64,000 nt of DNA from Palleronia pontilimi (GTDB lineage: Bacteria; Pseudomonadota; Alphaproteobacteria; Rhodobacterales; Rhodobacteraceae), in contig NZ_JAEKPD010000007.1 in NCBI RefSeq assembly GCF_016412875.1, positions 124,001-188,000 on the forward strand, given 5' to 3'. Each line of letters begins with the position of its first letter. Positions within the stretch are counted from its first letter, which is position 1. A program made the position numbers and the translations under genes. Below the pieces are notes generated by a model that was not told the DNA's origin, did not search any database, and saw only the letters and a list, made by a program, of their open reading frames with translations. Below are positions 34,184-43,161 of the stretch, one piece after another.

Positions 34184-35464
34184 CTATCGGGGCTGGGCCG
34201 CGGGAAGACGGCGGCCGGTCGGGACGGGCCGCCAGAGACAGGCCAGCGCGAACAGGGTCATGGCCACCGCGCCGATGACGGACAGGTGGCGCAGGAGGGG
34301 CACGGCCAGCGCGTCGATCTGCAACAAACTCACCGAGAGCGGAGCGAACAACAGCAGCACCGGCGCGACGCCCCAACGCGGGATCAGAGCGGGCGCGAAG
34401 GCCAGCGCGGCCAGGAAGTGATAGCCCCAGGCCAGCGGCGCCAGCAGCGATACGCCCACCATCATCGCGGGCCAGAGCATCACGTCGCCGGGCCTTCGGC
34501 GGAACGCCAGCGCGGCGGCGGCCAGCACCGCTAGCAGCGCCGCCTTGCCAATTAATCCCCAGAGCGGAGGTTTCGCGGTGACGCCGATGCCGCCATTGGG
34601 GCCGATATGGCCGGGCGTAAGCACGGTCTCGACCATCTTTCCCGCCCCCAGCGCATGGGCGACGATGCCGTCCAGCGCGAAATTCAGCGGCAGCGTGATC
34701 GCGGTTTGCGATACGGCGGCGATCTGGCCCAGAAACGCCGCGTGCAGTGCGGGGCCGCCCAGCGCCAGCGACAGAAGGCCCAGCGCCCCGCCCGTCACGG
34801 CAAAGCTGCCAAGCGCGCGCCAGTCGCCCCGCGCCAGATAGGCGACCGTGAAGACCAGCGGATAGAGCTTCAGCGCCGTGGCCACCGCCAGCGCCGCGCC
34901 CGAGGCGGCCTGCCGTCCGGCGCCCAGCCGCTCGATGGCCAGCACCGTCAGGAACGCCACCCAGATCTGCGGCTGACCCACCGACAGAGCGATGGCGCCC
35001 GCATAGCTTAAATGGATGATCGCGAGGCCCGCGAAAAGAAACCCGGCCAGCGGCAGCACGCGGCCCGCGGCGCGCCAGGCAAGCCACACCATCGCCGCGA
35101 TCAGCGCCACATGCACCGCGTGCATCGCGCCCGCGAAGGCCGTGAAGGACACGAGCGAAGTAAACGGGGCCAGCAGCGCGGCCCAGAGCGGCGGGTAGAG
35201 ATAGGGATAGACCGGTCCGGCATAGCCCGCAGCGACCGCCATGGCGGTCCAGTCGGGCGGCGGGCGCAGGGTGAAAAGGTCGCCAGAGGCATAGACCAGC
35301 TCGGGCGCGCCATCGGCCAGCGCCGAGGCTGCCAGCCACAGCGCCAGCAGGTCGGCAGAGGTCGGCTGCATCATGGCCGCCTGCAAGCAAAGCCACGCCA
35401 CCCCGGCGAGCAGGACGAGATGGACAAGGCGGCGGTCGCCGGGGGGCGCGGTCGGGCGTATCAT
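34184..35464 (-). CDS. GT87-like polyprenyl-phosphate mannosyltransferase (DUF2029)
   Basis: This polytopic membrane protein of 426 residues has about ten helices and resembles glycosyltransferase family 87 (DUF2029), which uses polyprenyl-phosphate sugars. A large periplasmic first loop includes YASGDLFTLRPPPDW and YPYLYPPLWAALLAP, the typical YxPP motif of the family. The ATG at 35464 has a better site than the one at 35485. It sits between cfa and carB, all on the reverse strand. The acceptor is unknown. Confidence 0.75.
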   Translation of the reverse strand: MIRPTAPPGDRRLVHLVLLAGVAWLCLQAAMMQPTSADLLALWLAASALADGAPELVYASGDLFTLRPPPDWTAMAVAAGYAGPVYPYLYPPLWAALLAPFTSLVSFTAFAGAMHAVHVALIAAMVWLAWRAAGRVLPLAGFLFAGLAIIHLSYAGAIALSVGQPQIWVAFLTVLAIERLGAGRQAASGAALAVATALKLYPLVFTVAYLARGDWRALGSFAVTGGALGLLSLALGGPALHAAFLGQIAAVSQTAITLPLNFALDGIVAHALGAGKMVETVLTPGHIGPNGGIGVTAKPPLWGLIGKAALLAVLAAAALAFRRRPGDVMLWPAMMVGVSLLAPLAWGYHFLAALAFAPALIPRWGVAPVLLLFAPLSVSLLQIDALAVPLLRHLSVIGAVAMTLFALACLWRPVPTGRRLPAAQPR

Positions 35465-35547
35465 GTTCTCGCCCCTTTCGCCCATCACCGTGTCCACTTC
35501 GTGGCCAAAGCGGTGCGGTTCGGGGGCAGAGTTGCCGGAACGGGCGC

Positions 35548-36744
35548 TCAGGCCGGGCAGAGATAGTCGCGGGTGATCGGCACCGCGTCCTTGCGGTGGC
35601 TCAGCTGCGCCTGGAAGACGGATTGCTGGCCGTGCAGGAACGTCAGTTCGGACGCGATCAGGTAGTAGCGCCACATCCGGCAGAACCGGTCGTCGTAAAG
35701 CGCGCGGGCGCGGTCGATGCCCGCGTTGAACCGCTCTTCCCAGTGGCGCAGGGTCTTGGCGTAGTGCAGCCGCCACACTTCCAGGTCGGTCAGCCCCAGG
35801 CCCTGCCGCTCGAACGCGGCTGCCATTTCCGACAGGGCGGGCACGTAGCCGCCCGGGAAGATGTACTTCGCGATCCAGGGCGACGTGGCGCCGGGCGGCT
35901 CGGTCCGACCGATCGTGTGGATCAGCGCGACGCCGTCGGGGCGCAGCATGTCGTGGACGCGGGCGAAATATTCGTCGTAATGGGGCACGCCCACGTGTTC
36001 GAACATGCCCACCGACACGATCCGGTCGAAGCTGCGGTCCAGCGCGCGGTAGTCGCGCAGCTCGATGGTCACGCGGTCCTCGAGGCCCGCGTCGCCGATG
36101 CGGGCCCGGGCATAGGCCGCCTGCTCTTCGGACAGGGTCACGCCGGTCACTTGCGCGCCGAAATCCTGCGCCAGCGTCAGCGCCATGCCGCCCCAGCCAC
36201 AGCCGATATCCAGCACCTCCATCCCCGGCTCGAGCAGCAGCTTGCGCGCGATATGGGCCTTCTTCTGGGCCTGGGCCTGTTCCAGCGTGTCGTCGTCGGA
36301 CTTGAAATAGGCGCAGCTGTATTGCCGGTCGTCGTCCAGGAACAGGCCGTAAAGCTCGGACGACAGGTCGTAATGATGCGCCACGTTGGCCTTGGCGCGG
36401 GCGGCCGGGTTCAGCTGGCCGATGGGGCGCAGCACGCGACGCACCTTGTTCTGCAGCCGGTGGGTCCAGACGTCGTGGCCATTCCAGACATTGCGCAGCC
36501 CCAGGTCCAGAAGCCCGCGCAGGTCGTCGCCCTCGATGGTCAGCCCGCCATCCATGTAGCCTTCGCCGAGCCCCATGTCGGGATTGACGACGATCCGGCG
36601 GGGCAGGCTGGGATCGGACAGGGTGACGGCGATCTCGGGCGTGCCGGACCCGGCGGTGAAGCGGTGCCCCGAGGGCAGCGTCACGTGCAGGGTTCCGTCG
36701 TGGAAAATGTCGCGCACCAGCTGTTCGAACATCCGATCCCACAT
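35548..36744 (-). CDS. cfa: cyclopropane-fatty-acyl-phospholipid synthase
   Basis: This SAM-dependent enzyme of 398 residues methylenates unsaturated acyl chains of membrane lipids. The SAM-binding motif VLDIGCGWGGMA is central, preceded by NVAHHYDLSSELY and DRQYSCAYF and followed by SVGMFEHVG, all typical of CFA synthases. A GGAGG-containing site lies before the ATG at 36744. The divergent gap to aspS holds promoter elements for both genes. Confidence 0.94.
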   Translation of the reverse strand: MWDRMFEQLVRDIFHDGTLHVTLPSGHRFTAGSGTPEIAVTLSDPSLPRRIVVNPDMGLGEGYMDGGLTIEGDDLRGLLDLGLRNVWNGHDVWTHRLQNKVRRVLRPIGQLNPAARAKANVAHHYDLSSELYGLFLDDDRQYSCAYFKSDDDTLEQAQAQKKAHIARKLLLEPGMEVLDIGCGWGGMALTLAQDFGAQVTGVTLSEEQAAYARARIGDAGLEDRVTIELRDYRALDRSFDRIVSVGMFEHVGVPHYDEYFARVHDMLRPDGVALIHTIGRTEPPGATSPWIAKYIFPGGYVPALSEMAAAFERQGLGLTDLEVWRLHYAKTLRHWEERFNAGIDRARALYDDRFCRMWRYYLIASELTFLHGQQSVFQAQLSHRKDAVPITRDYLCPA

Positions 36745-36884
36745 GCGCTTGCCTCCGATGTCTGCCCGTCCTGCGGGCGCAGCCTTACCTTTACCTATAG
36801 GGTTAACGTGCTGGAAAATTGCGCGAAATCAAGGGGTGCCGCGCGGGGCCGCGGCGGATCGGCGGCCGGACCCCGGGGTTCGGG

Positions 36885-36913
36885 TTGACTTCCCGCTTGC
36901 GGGCGGGTCAATG
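36885..36913 (+). promoter_or_regulatory. possible aspS promoter
   Basis: TTGACT at 36885-36890 is a good -35 element. Seventeen bases later TCAATG is a poor -10 match. The short run to the ATG at 36946 would leave a leader of about 25 bases. Confidence 0.4.
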
Positions 36914-36945
36914 CCGCAAACCGTTTCGACAAGAGTGAGGACGCC

Positions 36946-38883
36946 ATGCACGCCTATCGCAGCCATACCTGTGCCGACCTGGGCAAGGCCAATGTGGGTG
37001 AGGACGTGCGCCTGGCGGGCTGGGTGCACCGGGTGCGCGACCATGGCGGCGTGCTGTTCGTCGACCTGCGCGACCATTACGGCATGACCCAGGTGATCTG
37101 CGATTCCGACAGCCCGGCTTTCGCCGACATGGAAAAGGTGCGCGCCGAATGGTGCATCCGCATCGACGGGACGGTGAAGGCGCGCGACCCCGAGCTGGTG
37201 AACCCCAAGATCCCCACCGGCGAGATCGAGGTCTTCGCCCGCGGGCTGGAAGTGTTGGGCAAGGCCGGCGAGTTGCCGCTGCCGGTCTTCGGCGAACAGG
37301 ACTACCCCGAGGAAACGCGCCTGAAATACCGCTTCCTGGACCTGCGCAGGCAGGGCCTGCACGACAACATGATCCTGCGCTCGGACGTGGTGCGCGACCT
37401 GCGCGAGCGGATGTGGGCGCAGGGCTTCAACGAGTTCCAGACGCCGATCATCACCGCGTCGTCGCCCGAGGGCGCGCGCGACTTCTTGGTGCCGTCGCGC
37501 CTGCATCCGGGCCGGTTCTACGCGCTGCCCCAGGCGCCCCAGCAGTTCAAGCAGCTCATCATGGTGTCGGGCTTCGACAAGTATTTCCAGATCGCGCCCT
37601 GCTTCCGCGACGAAGACCCGCGCGCCGACCGCTCGCCCACCGATTTCTACCAGCTCGACATGGAGATGTCCTTCGTCGAGCAGGAAGACGTCTTCGCCAC
37701 CATCGAGCCGGTCATCAAGGGCTGCTTCGAGCGGTTCGGCGGCGGCCACACGGTCGACCAGGTGTGGAAGCGGATCAGCTACCGCGACGCGGCTTTGTGG
37801 TACGGCACCGACAAGCCCGACCTGCGCAACCCGATCAAGATGCAGGTGGTCAGCGACCATTTCCGCGACTCGGGCTTCGCCATCTTCGCCAACCTGCTGA
37901 ACAACGCGGGCACCGAGATCCGCGCCATCCCCGCGCCCGGCGGCGGGTCGCGCAAGTTCTGCGACCGGATGAACAAGTTCGCGCAGGAACAGGGGCTGCC
38001 CGGCATGGGCTATATCTTCTGGCGGGAAAAGCCTGAAAACGCTGAAAATCTTCGGAAAATTGAAGCATTGATGGAAGGCGGGAGCGATAACCTCGTACTA
38101 GAAGATGCGAAACTAGAAGCCGCAAAGACCCGCATTCTATCTGCGGTTGAGAATGGTGATATAGAAACGGCAAAATTCCTAAAGTCCGCCTTCTTCGGTC
38201 ACCACGAGGCCGCCGGGCCGCTGGCCAAGAATATCGGCCCCGAACGGACCGAGGCGATCCGTCAGCAGCTGCACCTCGACGTGGGCGACGCGGCCTTCTT
38301 CCTGGGCGGCAAACCGGCGGATTTCGAAGGTGTTGCGGGCCGCGCCCGGGTGGTGATCGGCAACGAGCTGGGCCTGACCCAGAATGACCGCTTCGCCTTT
38401 TGCTGGGTCGTCGATTTCCCGATGTACGAGCGGGACGACGAGGGCCGCATCGACTTCTCGCACAACCCGTTTTCCATGCCGCAGGGCGGGATGGACGCGC
38501 TGGACGGCGATCCGCTCGACGTGCTGGGCTACCAGTACGACCTGGCCTGCAACGGCTACGAGCTGGTGTCGGGCGCGATCCGGAACCACCGCCCCGAGAT
38601 CATGTTCAAGGCCTTCGAGATCGCGGGCTACGACGAGTCCGAGGTCCGCAAGCGCTTCGGCGGCATGGTCAACGCGTTCCAGTACGGCGCGCCGCCCCAC
38701 GGGGGCTGCGCGGCGGGCATCGACCGCATGGTGATGCTGCTGGCCGACGAGCAGAACATCCGCGAAGTCATCATGTTCCCGATGAACCAGCAGGCGCAGG
38801 ACCTGATGATGGACGCGCCGTCCGAAGCGACCCCCGCCCAGCTGCGCGACCTGCACCTGCGCGTCCTGCCGCCCGAACGCTGA
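36946..38883 (+). CDS. aspS: aspartyl-tRNA synthetase with an inserted segment
   Basis: This class IIb synthetase is of the bacterial type. The N-terminal OB fold ([20 protein letters not shown]), motif 2 ([19 protein letters not shown]) and motif 3 ([14 protein letters not shown]) flank a GAD insertion domain. At 645 residues it is about 55 longer than usual AspRS. The excess is residues 362-420, placed in the GAD domain between GYIFWRE and [17 protein letters not shown]. Those codons are AT-rich and unlike the rest of the gene. The frame stays open and all catalytic motifs are intact, so the enzyme is probably functional. Confidence 0.96.
   Translation: MHAYRSHTCADLGKANVGEDVRLAGWVHRVRDHGGVLFVDLRDHYGMTQVICDSDSPAFADMEKVRAEWCIRIDGTVKARDPELVNPKIPTGEIEVFARGLEVLGKAGELPLPVFGEQDYPEETRLKYRFLDLRRQGLHDNMILRSDVVRDLRERMWAQGFNEFQTPIITASSPEGARDFLVPSRLHPGRFYALPQAPQQFKQLIMVSGFDKYFQIAPCFRDEDPRADRSPTDFYQLDMEMSFVEQEDVFATIEPVIKGCFERFGGGHTVDQVWKRISYRDAALWYGTDKPDLRNPIKMQVVSDHFRDSGFAIFANLLNNAGTEIRAIPAPGGGSRKFCDRMNKFAQEQGLPGMGYIFWREKPENAENLRKIEALMEGGSDNLVLEDAKLEAAKTRILSAVENGDIETAKFLKSAFFGHHEAAGPLAKNIGPERTEAIRQQLHLDVGDAAFFLGGKPADFEGVAGRARVVIGNELGLTQNDRFAFCWVVDFPMYERDDEGRIDFSHNPFSMPQGGMDALDGDPLDVLGYQYDLACNGYELVSGAIRNHRPEIMFKAFEIAGYDESEVRKRFGGMVNAFQYGAPPHGGCAAGIDRMVMLLADEQNIREVIMFPMNQQAQDLMMDAPSEATPAQLRDLHLRVLPPER
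38029..38205 (+). other. AT-rich in-frame insertion within aspS
   Basis: About 59 codons encode a charged, helix-prone peptide ([18 protein letters not shown] ... [20 protein letters not shown]). By hand count bases 38029-38187 are about 45% G+C, and 21 of 53 codons end in G or C. The flanking aspS codons end in G or C almost always. Rare codons such as CTA (four times), GTA and ATA occur. No terminal inverted repeat, target duplication or intein motif was seen. Confidence 0.85.
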
Positions 38884-38979
38884 CGGCGCGCGGCGTTCCG
38901 CCACGGGGGCGGGACAGCTCTGGGCCGCGGCGCTCGGCGCGGCTAGACTGGGCGCCATCCGCTGAAGGACCCCGCCCGC

Positions 38980-40344
38980 GTGACGCCCGAGTTGAAGACC
39001 AGCATCGCCGCCATCCGGTTCGGCTACGGGCTTGGCCCCGACGCGCCGTCCGCGCCCGAAATCGCGTTGGCCCAGCTGACCGCACCCGACGGCATGGACG
39101 ACGCCCACCCGGTGCCGCGCATGGACCTGGCGCTGGACCAGATGAACGCCCTGATCCGCGCCCGCAAGGGCGCAAAGAAGGGCGATGCCGCGGCTGAGGA
39201 GTCCGCGAAAGAGCACGAACGCGCGCTGAAGCGCCTGGGCAGGCAGGCGCGGACCGCCATCATCCTGCGCGCGCTGGACACGCCGCATCCGCTGCGCGAG
39301 CGGATGATCCATTTCTGGGCCGATCATTTCGCCATCCGCATCGGCAACGGCAACCTGACATCGACGCTGGGCGATTACGTTTATGGCGCGATCGGCCGCA
39401 ACGTGGGTGGGCGCTTCGCGGACATGCTGAAGGTCGTCGCGCGCCATCCGCTGATGCTGAGCTACCTCGATCAGGTCAGCTCGGTCGGGCCGAACTCGCC
39501 CGTGGGGCAGAAACGCGGTGTCGGGCTGAACGAGAACTACGCGCGCGAGCTGCTGGAGCTGCACACGCTGGGCGTCGACGCGGCCTACACCCAGCGCGAC
39601 GTGCGCCAGATGGCCGAATTGCTGGCGGGGATGCGCTTTTCGCCCGCCAAGGGGTTCTTCTACGATCCAAGACTGTCCGAGCCGGGCCCCGAAACCGTGC
39701 TCGGCCGAAGCTACGGCGCGGCGGGTCCGGGGAAGCTGGCCGAGGTCGACGCGGCGCTCGAGGATCTGGCCATCGCCCCCGACACTGCGCGCCACATGGC
39801 GCGCAAGCTGGCGGTGCATTTCGTCGGCGCCCCGGCCGATCCGGACCTCGTGGCGCATCTTGCGGGGATCTGGATGCGCAGCGGCGGCGATCTGCTGGCG
39901 GTGACGGCCGGGCTGCTCGACCACCCCGCGGCCGTCGCGCCGCCGGTGGGCAAGGTGAAGCCGCCCTTCGACTACATCATCTCGGCGCTGCGCGGGCTCG
40001 GCGTGGGCTCGGACCGGCTTCTGGCGATCAAGAACGGCCTGTCGCGGGTGGTCGAACGCCCCATGAGCGGCATGGGCCAGGTGCCGTTCCGCGCCGTCAG
40101 CCCCGCCGGACTGCCCGAAGATCCCGCCGCGTGGATCACCCCGCAAGGGCTGGCCACGCGTATCCGCTGGGCGATGGCGCAGCCGGGCCAGGTGCTGGAC
40201 GCGCTGCCCGATCCGCGGGACTTCGTCGGTCGGGTCCTGGGGCCGATCGCGGATGACCGCCTGGTCTGGGCGGTTTCGGCGGCCGAGACGCGGGCGCAGG
40301 GGGTCGGCCTGGTGCTGGCCTCGCCCGCCTTCATTCGCAGGTAG
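38980..40344 (+). CDS. DUF1800 family protein
   Basis: This 454-residue protein shows the DUF1800 pattern: RFGYGLGPDA at the N-terminus, MIHFWADHFAIR, and the strongly conserved NENYARELLELHTLGVD in the middle, with a C-terminal RPPFDY-like KPPFDYIISALR. The family is almost always paired with DUF1501, as here. No signal peptide is obvious at the GTG start, 31 bases after the end of a CTAGACT element. Function is unknown. Confidence 0.9.
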   Translation: MTPELKTSIAAIRFGYGLGPDAPSAPEIALAQLTAPDGMDDAHPVPRMDLALDQMNALIRARKGAKKGDAAAEESAKEHERALKRLGRQARTAIILRALDTPHPLRERMIHFWADHFAIRIGNGNLTSTLGDYVYGAIGRNVGGRFADMLKVVARHPLMLSYLDQVSSVGPNSPVGQKRGVGLNENYARELLELHTLGVDAAYTQRDVRQMAELLAGMRFSPAKGFFYDPRLSEPGPETVLGRSYGAAGPGKLAEVDAALEDLAIAPDTARHMARKLAVHFVGAPADPDLVAHLAGIWMRSGGDLLAVTAGLLDHPAAVAPPVGKVKPPFDYIISALRGLGVGSDRLLAIKNGLSRVVERPMSGMGQVPFRAVSPAGLPEDPAAWITPQGLATRIRWAMAQPGQVLDALPDPRDFVGRVLGPIADDRLVWAVSAAETRAQGVGLVLASPAFIRR

Positions 40345-40353
40345 GGGACTGGC

Positions 40354-41553
40354 ATGGCTTCGACACGACGCGCGTTTCTGAAATCCGTCGCCTGCTCGGC
40401 GGCGGCGCATCCCTGGATGACATCGGTGTCGCTGGCCGCGGCACCCTGGGACGCGCGGCTGGTGGTGATCGTGCTGCGCGGCGCGATGGACGGGCTCGAC
40501 ATCGTGCGCCCGGTGGGCGATCCGGCCTATGCGGGCTTGCGCGCCGGGTTGATCGACAGGACCGGTCCGGGCCTTCCGCTGGACGGGTATTTCGAGCTGC
40601 ATCCCTACCTGTCGGACCTGATGCCGCTCTGGCGCGCGGGTCAGCTGGGCTTCGCCCACGCGGTCAGCACCCCCTACCGCGACAAGCGCAGCCATTTCGA
40701 CGGGCAGGACCTGCTGGAAGCGGGCAGCGCGGAGCCCGCGCCCGACGGCCGGGTGCGCGACGGGTGGTTGAACCGGCTCTTGCAGGTCAGCGCGGGCACC
40801 GAGGGCGAGACGGCATATGCCATCGGGCGGGACCAGTTGCGGATCCTGCGCGGATCCGCCGAGGTGGCCCAATGGTCGCCTGATGCCGCGCTCGATGTCT
40901 CGGCCCAGAGCCGCCTGCTGCTCGAGCACGTCTATCACGACGATCCGCTGTTTCGCGACACGGCGGATCAGGCCATCGCGCTGGCCGAGCTGGCGGCGAC
41001 CGACATGGACAGCGCGCGGGGCCGCGCGGTGGCGGCGCGGCTGGGCGAGACGGGCGCGCGCCGGGTACAGGGCCTTGCGGCCTTCGCGGCCGAACGGCTC
41101 TATGGCGACACACGCATCGCGTCGTTTTCGGTGCCCGGCTGGGACAGCCATCGCAACCAGGACCGCGCCCTGGTGGGCACGCTCGGCCGTCTTGCGGACG
41201 TGATCCTGGTGCTGCGGGACGGATTGGGGCCGGTCTGGGACAAGACCTGCGTGCTGGCCATGACCGAGTTCGGGCGCACGGTGGCGCTGAACGGATCCTT
41301 CGGAACGGATCACGGCACCGGGGGCGCGATGCTGCTGGCGGGGGGCGCGGTCCGGGGCGGCAGGGTGCTGGGCGACTGGCCGGGCCTTGACGAGGCGGCG
41401 CTGTACGACCGGCGCGACCTGATGCCCACGCGGGACGTGCGCGCGCATGCGGCCTGGGCGATGCGGGGGCTCTTCGGGATCGAGCGCAGCGCGCTCGAAC
41501 GGACCGTGTTTCCCGGCCTCGACATGGGGGCCGATCCGGGGGCGATTCTGTAG
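40354..41553 (+). CDS. DUF1501 family protein with Tat signal
   Basis: This 399-residue protein is exported by the Tat pathway, judging from TRRAFLKSVACSAAA at the N-terminus. The DUF1501 (sulfatase-like fold) core shows VVIVLRGAMDGLD, RSHFDGQDLLEAG, and TEFGRTVALNGSFGTDHGTG. The gene starts ten bases after the DUF1800 stop, so the two form an operon. Tat export suggests a folded, perhaps metal-containing product. The activity of the pair has not been established to my knowledge. Confidence 0.9.
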   Translation: MASTRRAFLKSVACSAAAHPWMTSVSLAAAPWDARLVVIVLRGAMDGLDIVRPVGDPAYAGLRAGLIDRTGPGLPLDGYFELHPYLSDLMPLWRAGQLGFAHAVSTPYRDKRSHFDGQDLLEAGSAEPAPDGRVRDGWLNRLLQVSAGTEGETAYAIGRDQLRILRGSAEVAQWSPDAALDVSAQSRLLLEHVYHDDPLFRDTADQAIALAELAATDMDSARGRAVAARLGETGARRVQGLAAFAAERLYGDTRIASFSVPGWDSHRNQDRALVGTLGRLADVILVLRDGLGPVWDKTCVLAMTEFGRTVALNGSFGTDHGTGGAMLLAGGAVRGGRVLGDWPGLDEAALYDRRDLMPTRDVRAHAAWAMRGLFGIERSALERTVFPGLDMGADPGAIL

Positions 41554-41557
41554 CACG

Positions 41558-41629
41558 CCTTTGCGCGGCGCGCGGCGGTCGGCTCAGGCCTTTAGCGCGC
41601 CCTTGCGGCGCGCGACGGTCGGATCAGGC
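41558..41629. repeat. two imperfect direct repeats of about 28 bp
   Basis: GGCGCGCGGCGGTCGGCTCA and GGCGCGCGACGGTCGGATCA, each continuing with GGC, recur about 40 bases apart. They lie after the DUF1501 stop, and the second copy includes the stop codon of the small reverse-strand gene. There may be an inverted GCGCGGCGCGC component. No function is apparent. Confidence 0.6.
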
Positions 41630-41755
41630 GTAGATCAGGACCGTTCCGGCAAGCGACAGGGCCAGCGAAAAGACACCGACGCTCAGCATGGCGCGGTCCA
41701 GGAAGGGCGCGCTTTGTTCCATCTTCAGCACTTGGTCCACCAATCTGTCCATCAT
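41624..41755 (-). CDS. small single-pass membrane protein
   Basis: This 43-residue protein begins MMDRLVDQVLKMEQSAPFLD and ends in one hydrophobic helix (MLSVGVFSLALSLAGTVLIY). I start at 41755 because GAAAGG at 41765-41770 is nine bases upstream. An ATG at 41764 would touch the site, and a longer frame to 41863 has no site. No family is recognised. It lies between DUF1501 and a response-regulator gene. Confidence 0.6.
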   Translation of the reverse strand: MMDRLVDQVLKMEQSAPFLDRAMLSVGVFSLALSLAGTVLIYA

Positions 41756-41895
41756 CGTCGTCATCCTTTCGTGGTCGCGAGGGCCTCGGGCTTCCGGGTC
41801 AAGATCGAACATCGCGGCGAATTGTGGCGGCGTCGGGGTGAGAATCGCGAAATGGTGCGGCAATTCCCCCGCAATCGGGTCCGATCCGGGGGGTG

Positions 41896-42609
41896 TCAGA
41901 TCGCGATGGCGCTTTGGCTCAGGCGTTTCTGAACAAGGCCCGCCAGCGCCGCGCAGCCGCGCGCGTCGGTCAGCCCCTTGATCCGCAGCGCATCGGCGGC
42001 CGACAGCAGCTCGGCATCGCCGGTGCTGCGCGCCAGGTTGGACGTGAAGCTGATCGCGTAGCGCAGGGACTGGGTGTCGTCCTGGCTGTCCAGGAGGTCG
42101 CCGATCAGCGAATAGTCGTCGATCAGCGCGGCATCGCCCGCCTCGACGCTTTCGTCGCTGACACTGCGCAGGCCGCTGGGTTGCTTGTCGGCGGGCAGGC
42201 GGTTCAGGATCGCGGCGTGGAATTGCGCCACCGAACCGAAGGGCTTTTCCATGAAGTCATCCGCGCCCGCCTTCAGCGCCTCGGCCCGGTTGGAGGGATC
42301 GCCCGACAGCGCCATCAGCACCGGCACCCGCGGGATCGAGCCCGAGAGCTGCCGGATCAGGTCCAGCCCCGATCCGTCCGGCAGCCCCAGATCCACCAGG
42401 ATCACGCTGGGGCGATAGGTCGACAGGTGGCGGGCGGCGGCGCGCAGGCTGTCGGCACGCCGGATCCGGGCCCCCCCGCGCAGGCACATGAGGCGCATGG
42501 TTTCGCCCGCGTAGCGGCTGTCTTCCACCACCAGGATCGTCTGCCCCAGAAGCGGGCGTTCGGCCGTGGGGCGGCGGGGAAACAGGAACTCATCAAGGAT
42601 GTCGGTCAT
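41896..42609 (-). CDS. response regulator with an unassigned helical output region
   Basis: This 237-residue protein has a receiver domain at about 24-140: acidic pocket E29/D30, phospho-acceptor D73 in ILVDLGLPDGSG, S102 and K122 (FMEKPFG). The C-terminal 90 residues are helical (DYSLIGDLLDSQDDTQSLRY, later LVQKRLSQ) and match no DNA-binding or enzymatic domain I know. No histidine suits an HPt role. The start at 42609 follows GGAG. A CtrA-like half-site pair lies 43-57 bases upstream. Confidence 0.8.
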   Translation of the reverse strand: MTDILDEFLFPRRPTAERPLLGQTILVVEDSRYAGETMRLMCLRGGARIRRADSLRAAARHLSTYRPSVILVDLGLPDGSGLDLIRQLSGSIPRVPVLMALSGDPSNRAEALKAGADDFMEKPFGSVAQFHAAILNRLPADKQPSGLRSVSDESVEAGDAALIDDYSLIGDLLDSQDDTQSLRYAISFTSNLARSTGDAELLSAADALRIKGLTDARGCAALAGLVQKRLSQSAIAI

Positions 42610-42651
42610 CGCATTCTCCGATTCGGCTGTCATAATTAAGATCGGTCGATC

Positions 42652-42666
42652 CTAAGGTAAGGTTAA
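42652..42666 (-). promoter_or_regulatory. CtrA-type box upstream of the response regulator
   Basis: On the reverse strand TTAA-CCTTACC-TTAG matches TTAA-N7-TTAA with one mismatch. A TAATTATG element at 42631-42638 downstream could be the -10 box, placing the CtrA motif over the -35 region, as in known CtrA-activated promoters. Confidence 0.5.
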
Positions 42667-42756
42667 CGGCGTCGCTGTTGCGGCAATCGCGCCGGTTGCG
42701 GGCGCTGGCCGCACCGCTTATTCGGACGACGGTTTTCAACGACAAGGACGCGCCCC

Positions 42757-43161
42757 ATGATCGGACGCCTCAACCACATCGCCATCGCCGTGCCCGACCT
42801 GGAGGCCGCCGCCGCGCAATACCGCGACACGCTGGGCGCCGATGTGGGCCCGCCCCAGGACGAGCCCGATCACGGCGTGACGGTGATCTTCATCACCCTG
42901 CCCAACACCAAGGTCGAGCTGCTCTATCCGCTGGGCGACAACTCTCCGATCCGCGGATTCCTGGACAAGAACCCGTCGGGCGGCATCCACCACATGTGCT
43001 ACGAGGTCGACGACATCCTGGCCGCGCGCGACAAGCTGCAGGCCACGGGCGCGCGGGTGCTGGGCGACGGCAGCCCCAAGATCGGCGCCCATGGCAAGCC
43101 GGTCCTGTTCCTGCATCCCAAGGATTTCAACGGCTGCCTGATCGAGTTGGAAGAGGTATGA
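42757..43161 (+). CDS. mce: methylmalonyl-CoA epimerase
   Basis: This VOC-superfamily enzyme of 134 residues interconverts (2R)- and (2S)-methylmalonyl-CoA in propionyl-CoA metabolism. The paired beta-alpha-beta-beta-beta units show metal ligands in LNHIAIAVPDL, GGIHHMCYEVDD and a C-terminal CLIELEEV. The start MIGRLNHIAIAV is standard. The DUF1467 gene starts within its stop codon (ATGA). Confidence 0.92.
   Translation: MIGRLNHIAIAVPDLEAAAAQYRDTLGADVGPPQDEPDHGVTVIFITLPNTKVELLYPLGDNSPIRGFLDKNPSGGIHHMCYEVDDILAARDKLQATGARVLGDGSPKIGAHGKPVLFLHPKDFNGCLIELEEV

Noticed and set aside
34184-36742. A single 852-codon reverse frame joining the GT87-like gene and cfa antisense-frame sequence
   Set aside because: The upstream half is a shadow of cfa in another frame. 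Only the part from 35464 encodes the membrane glycosyltransferase.
38029-38205. Intein or group I/II intron in aspS
   Set aside because: The segment is only about 177 bases, keeps frame, and lacks the splice-junction Cys/Ser and His-Asn motifs or intron structures.
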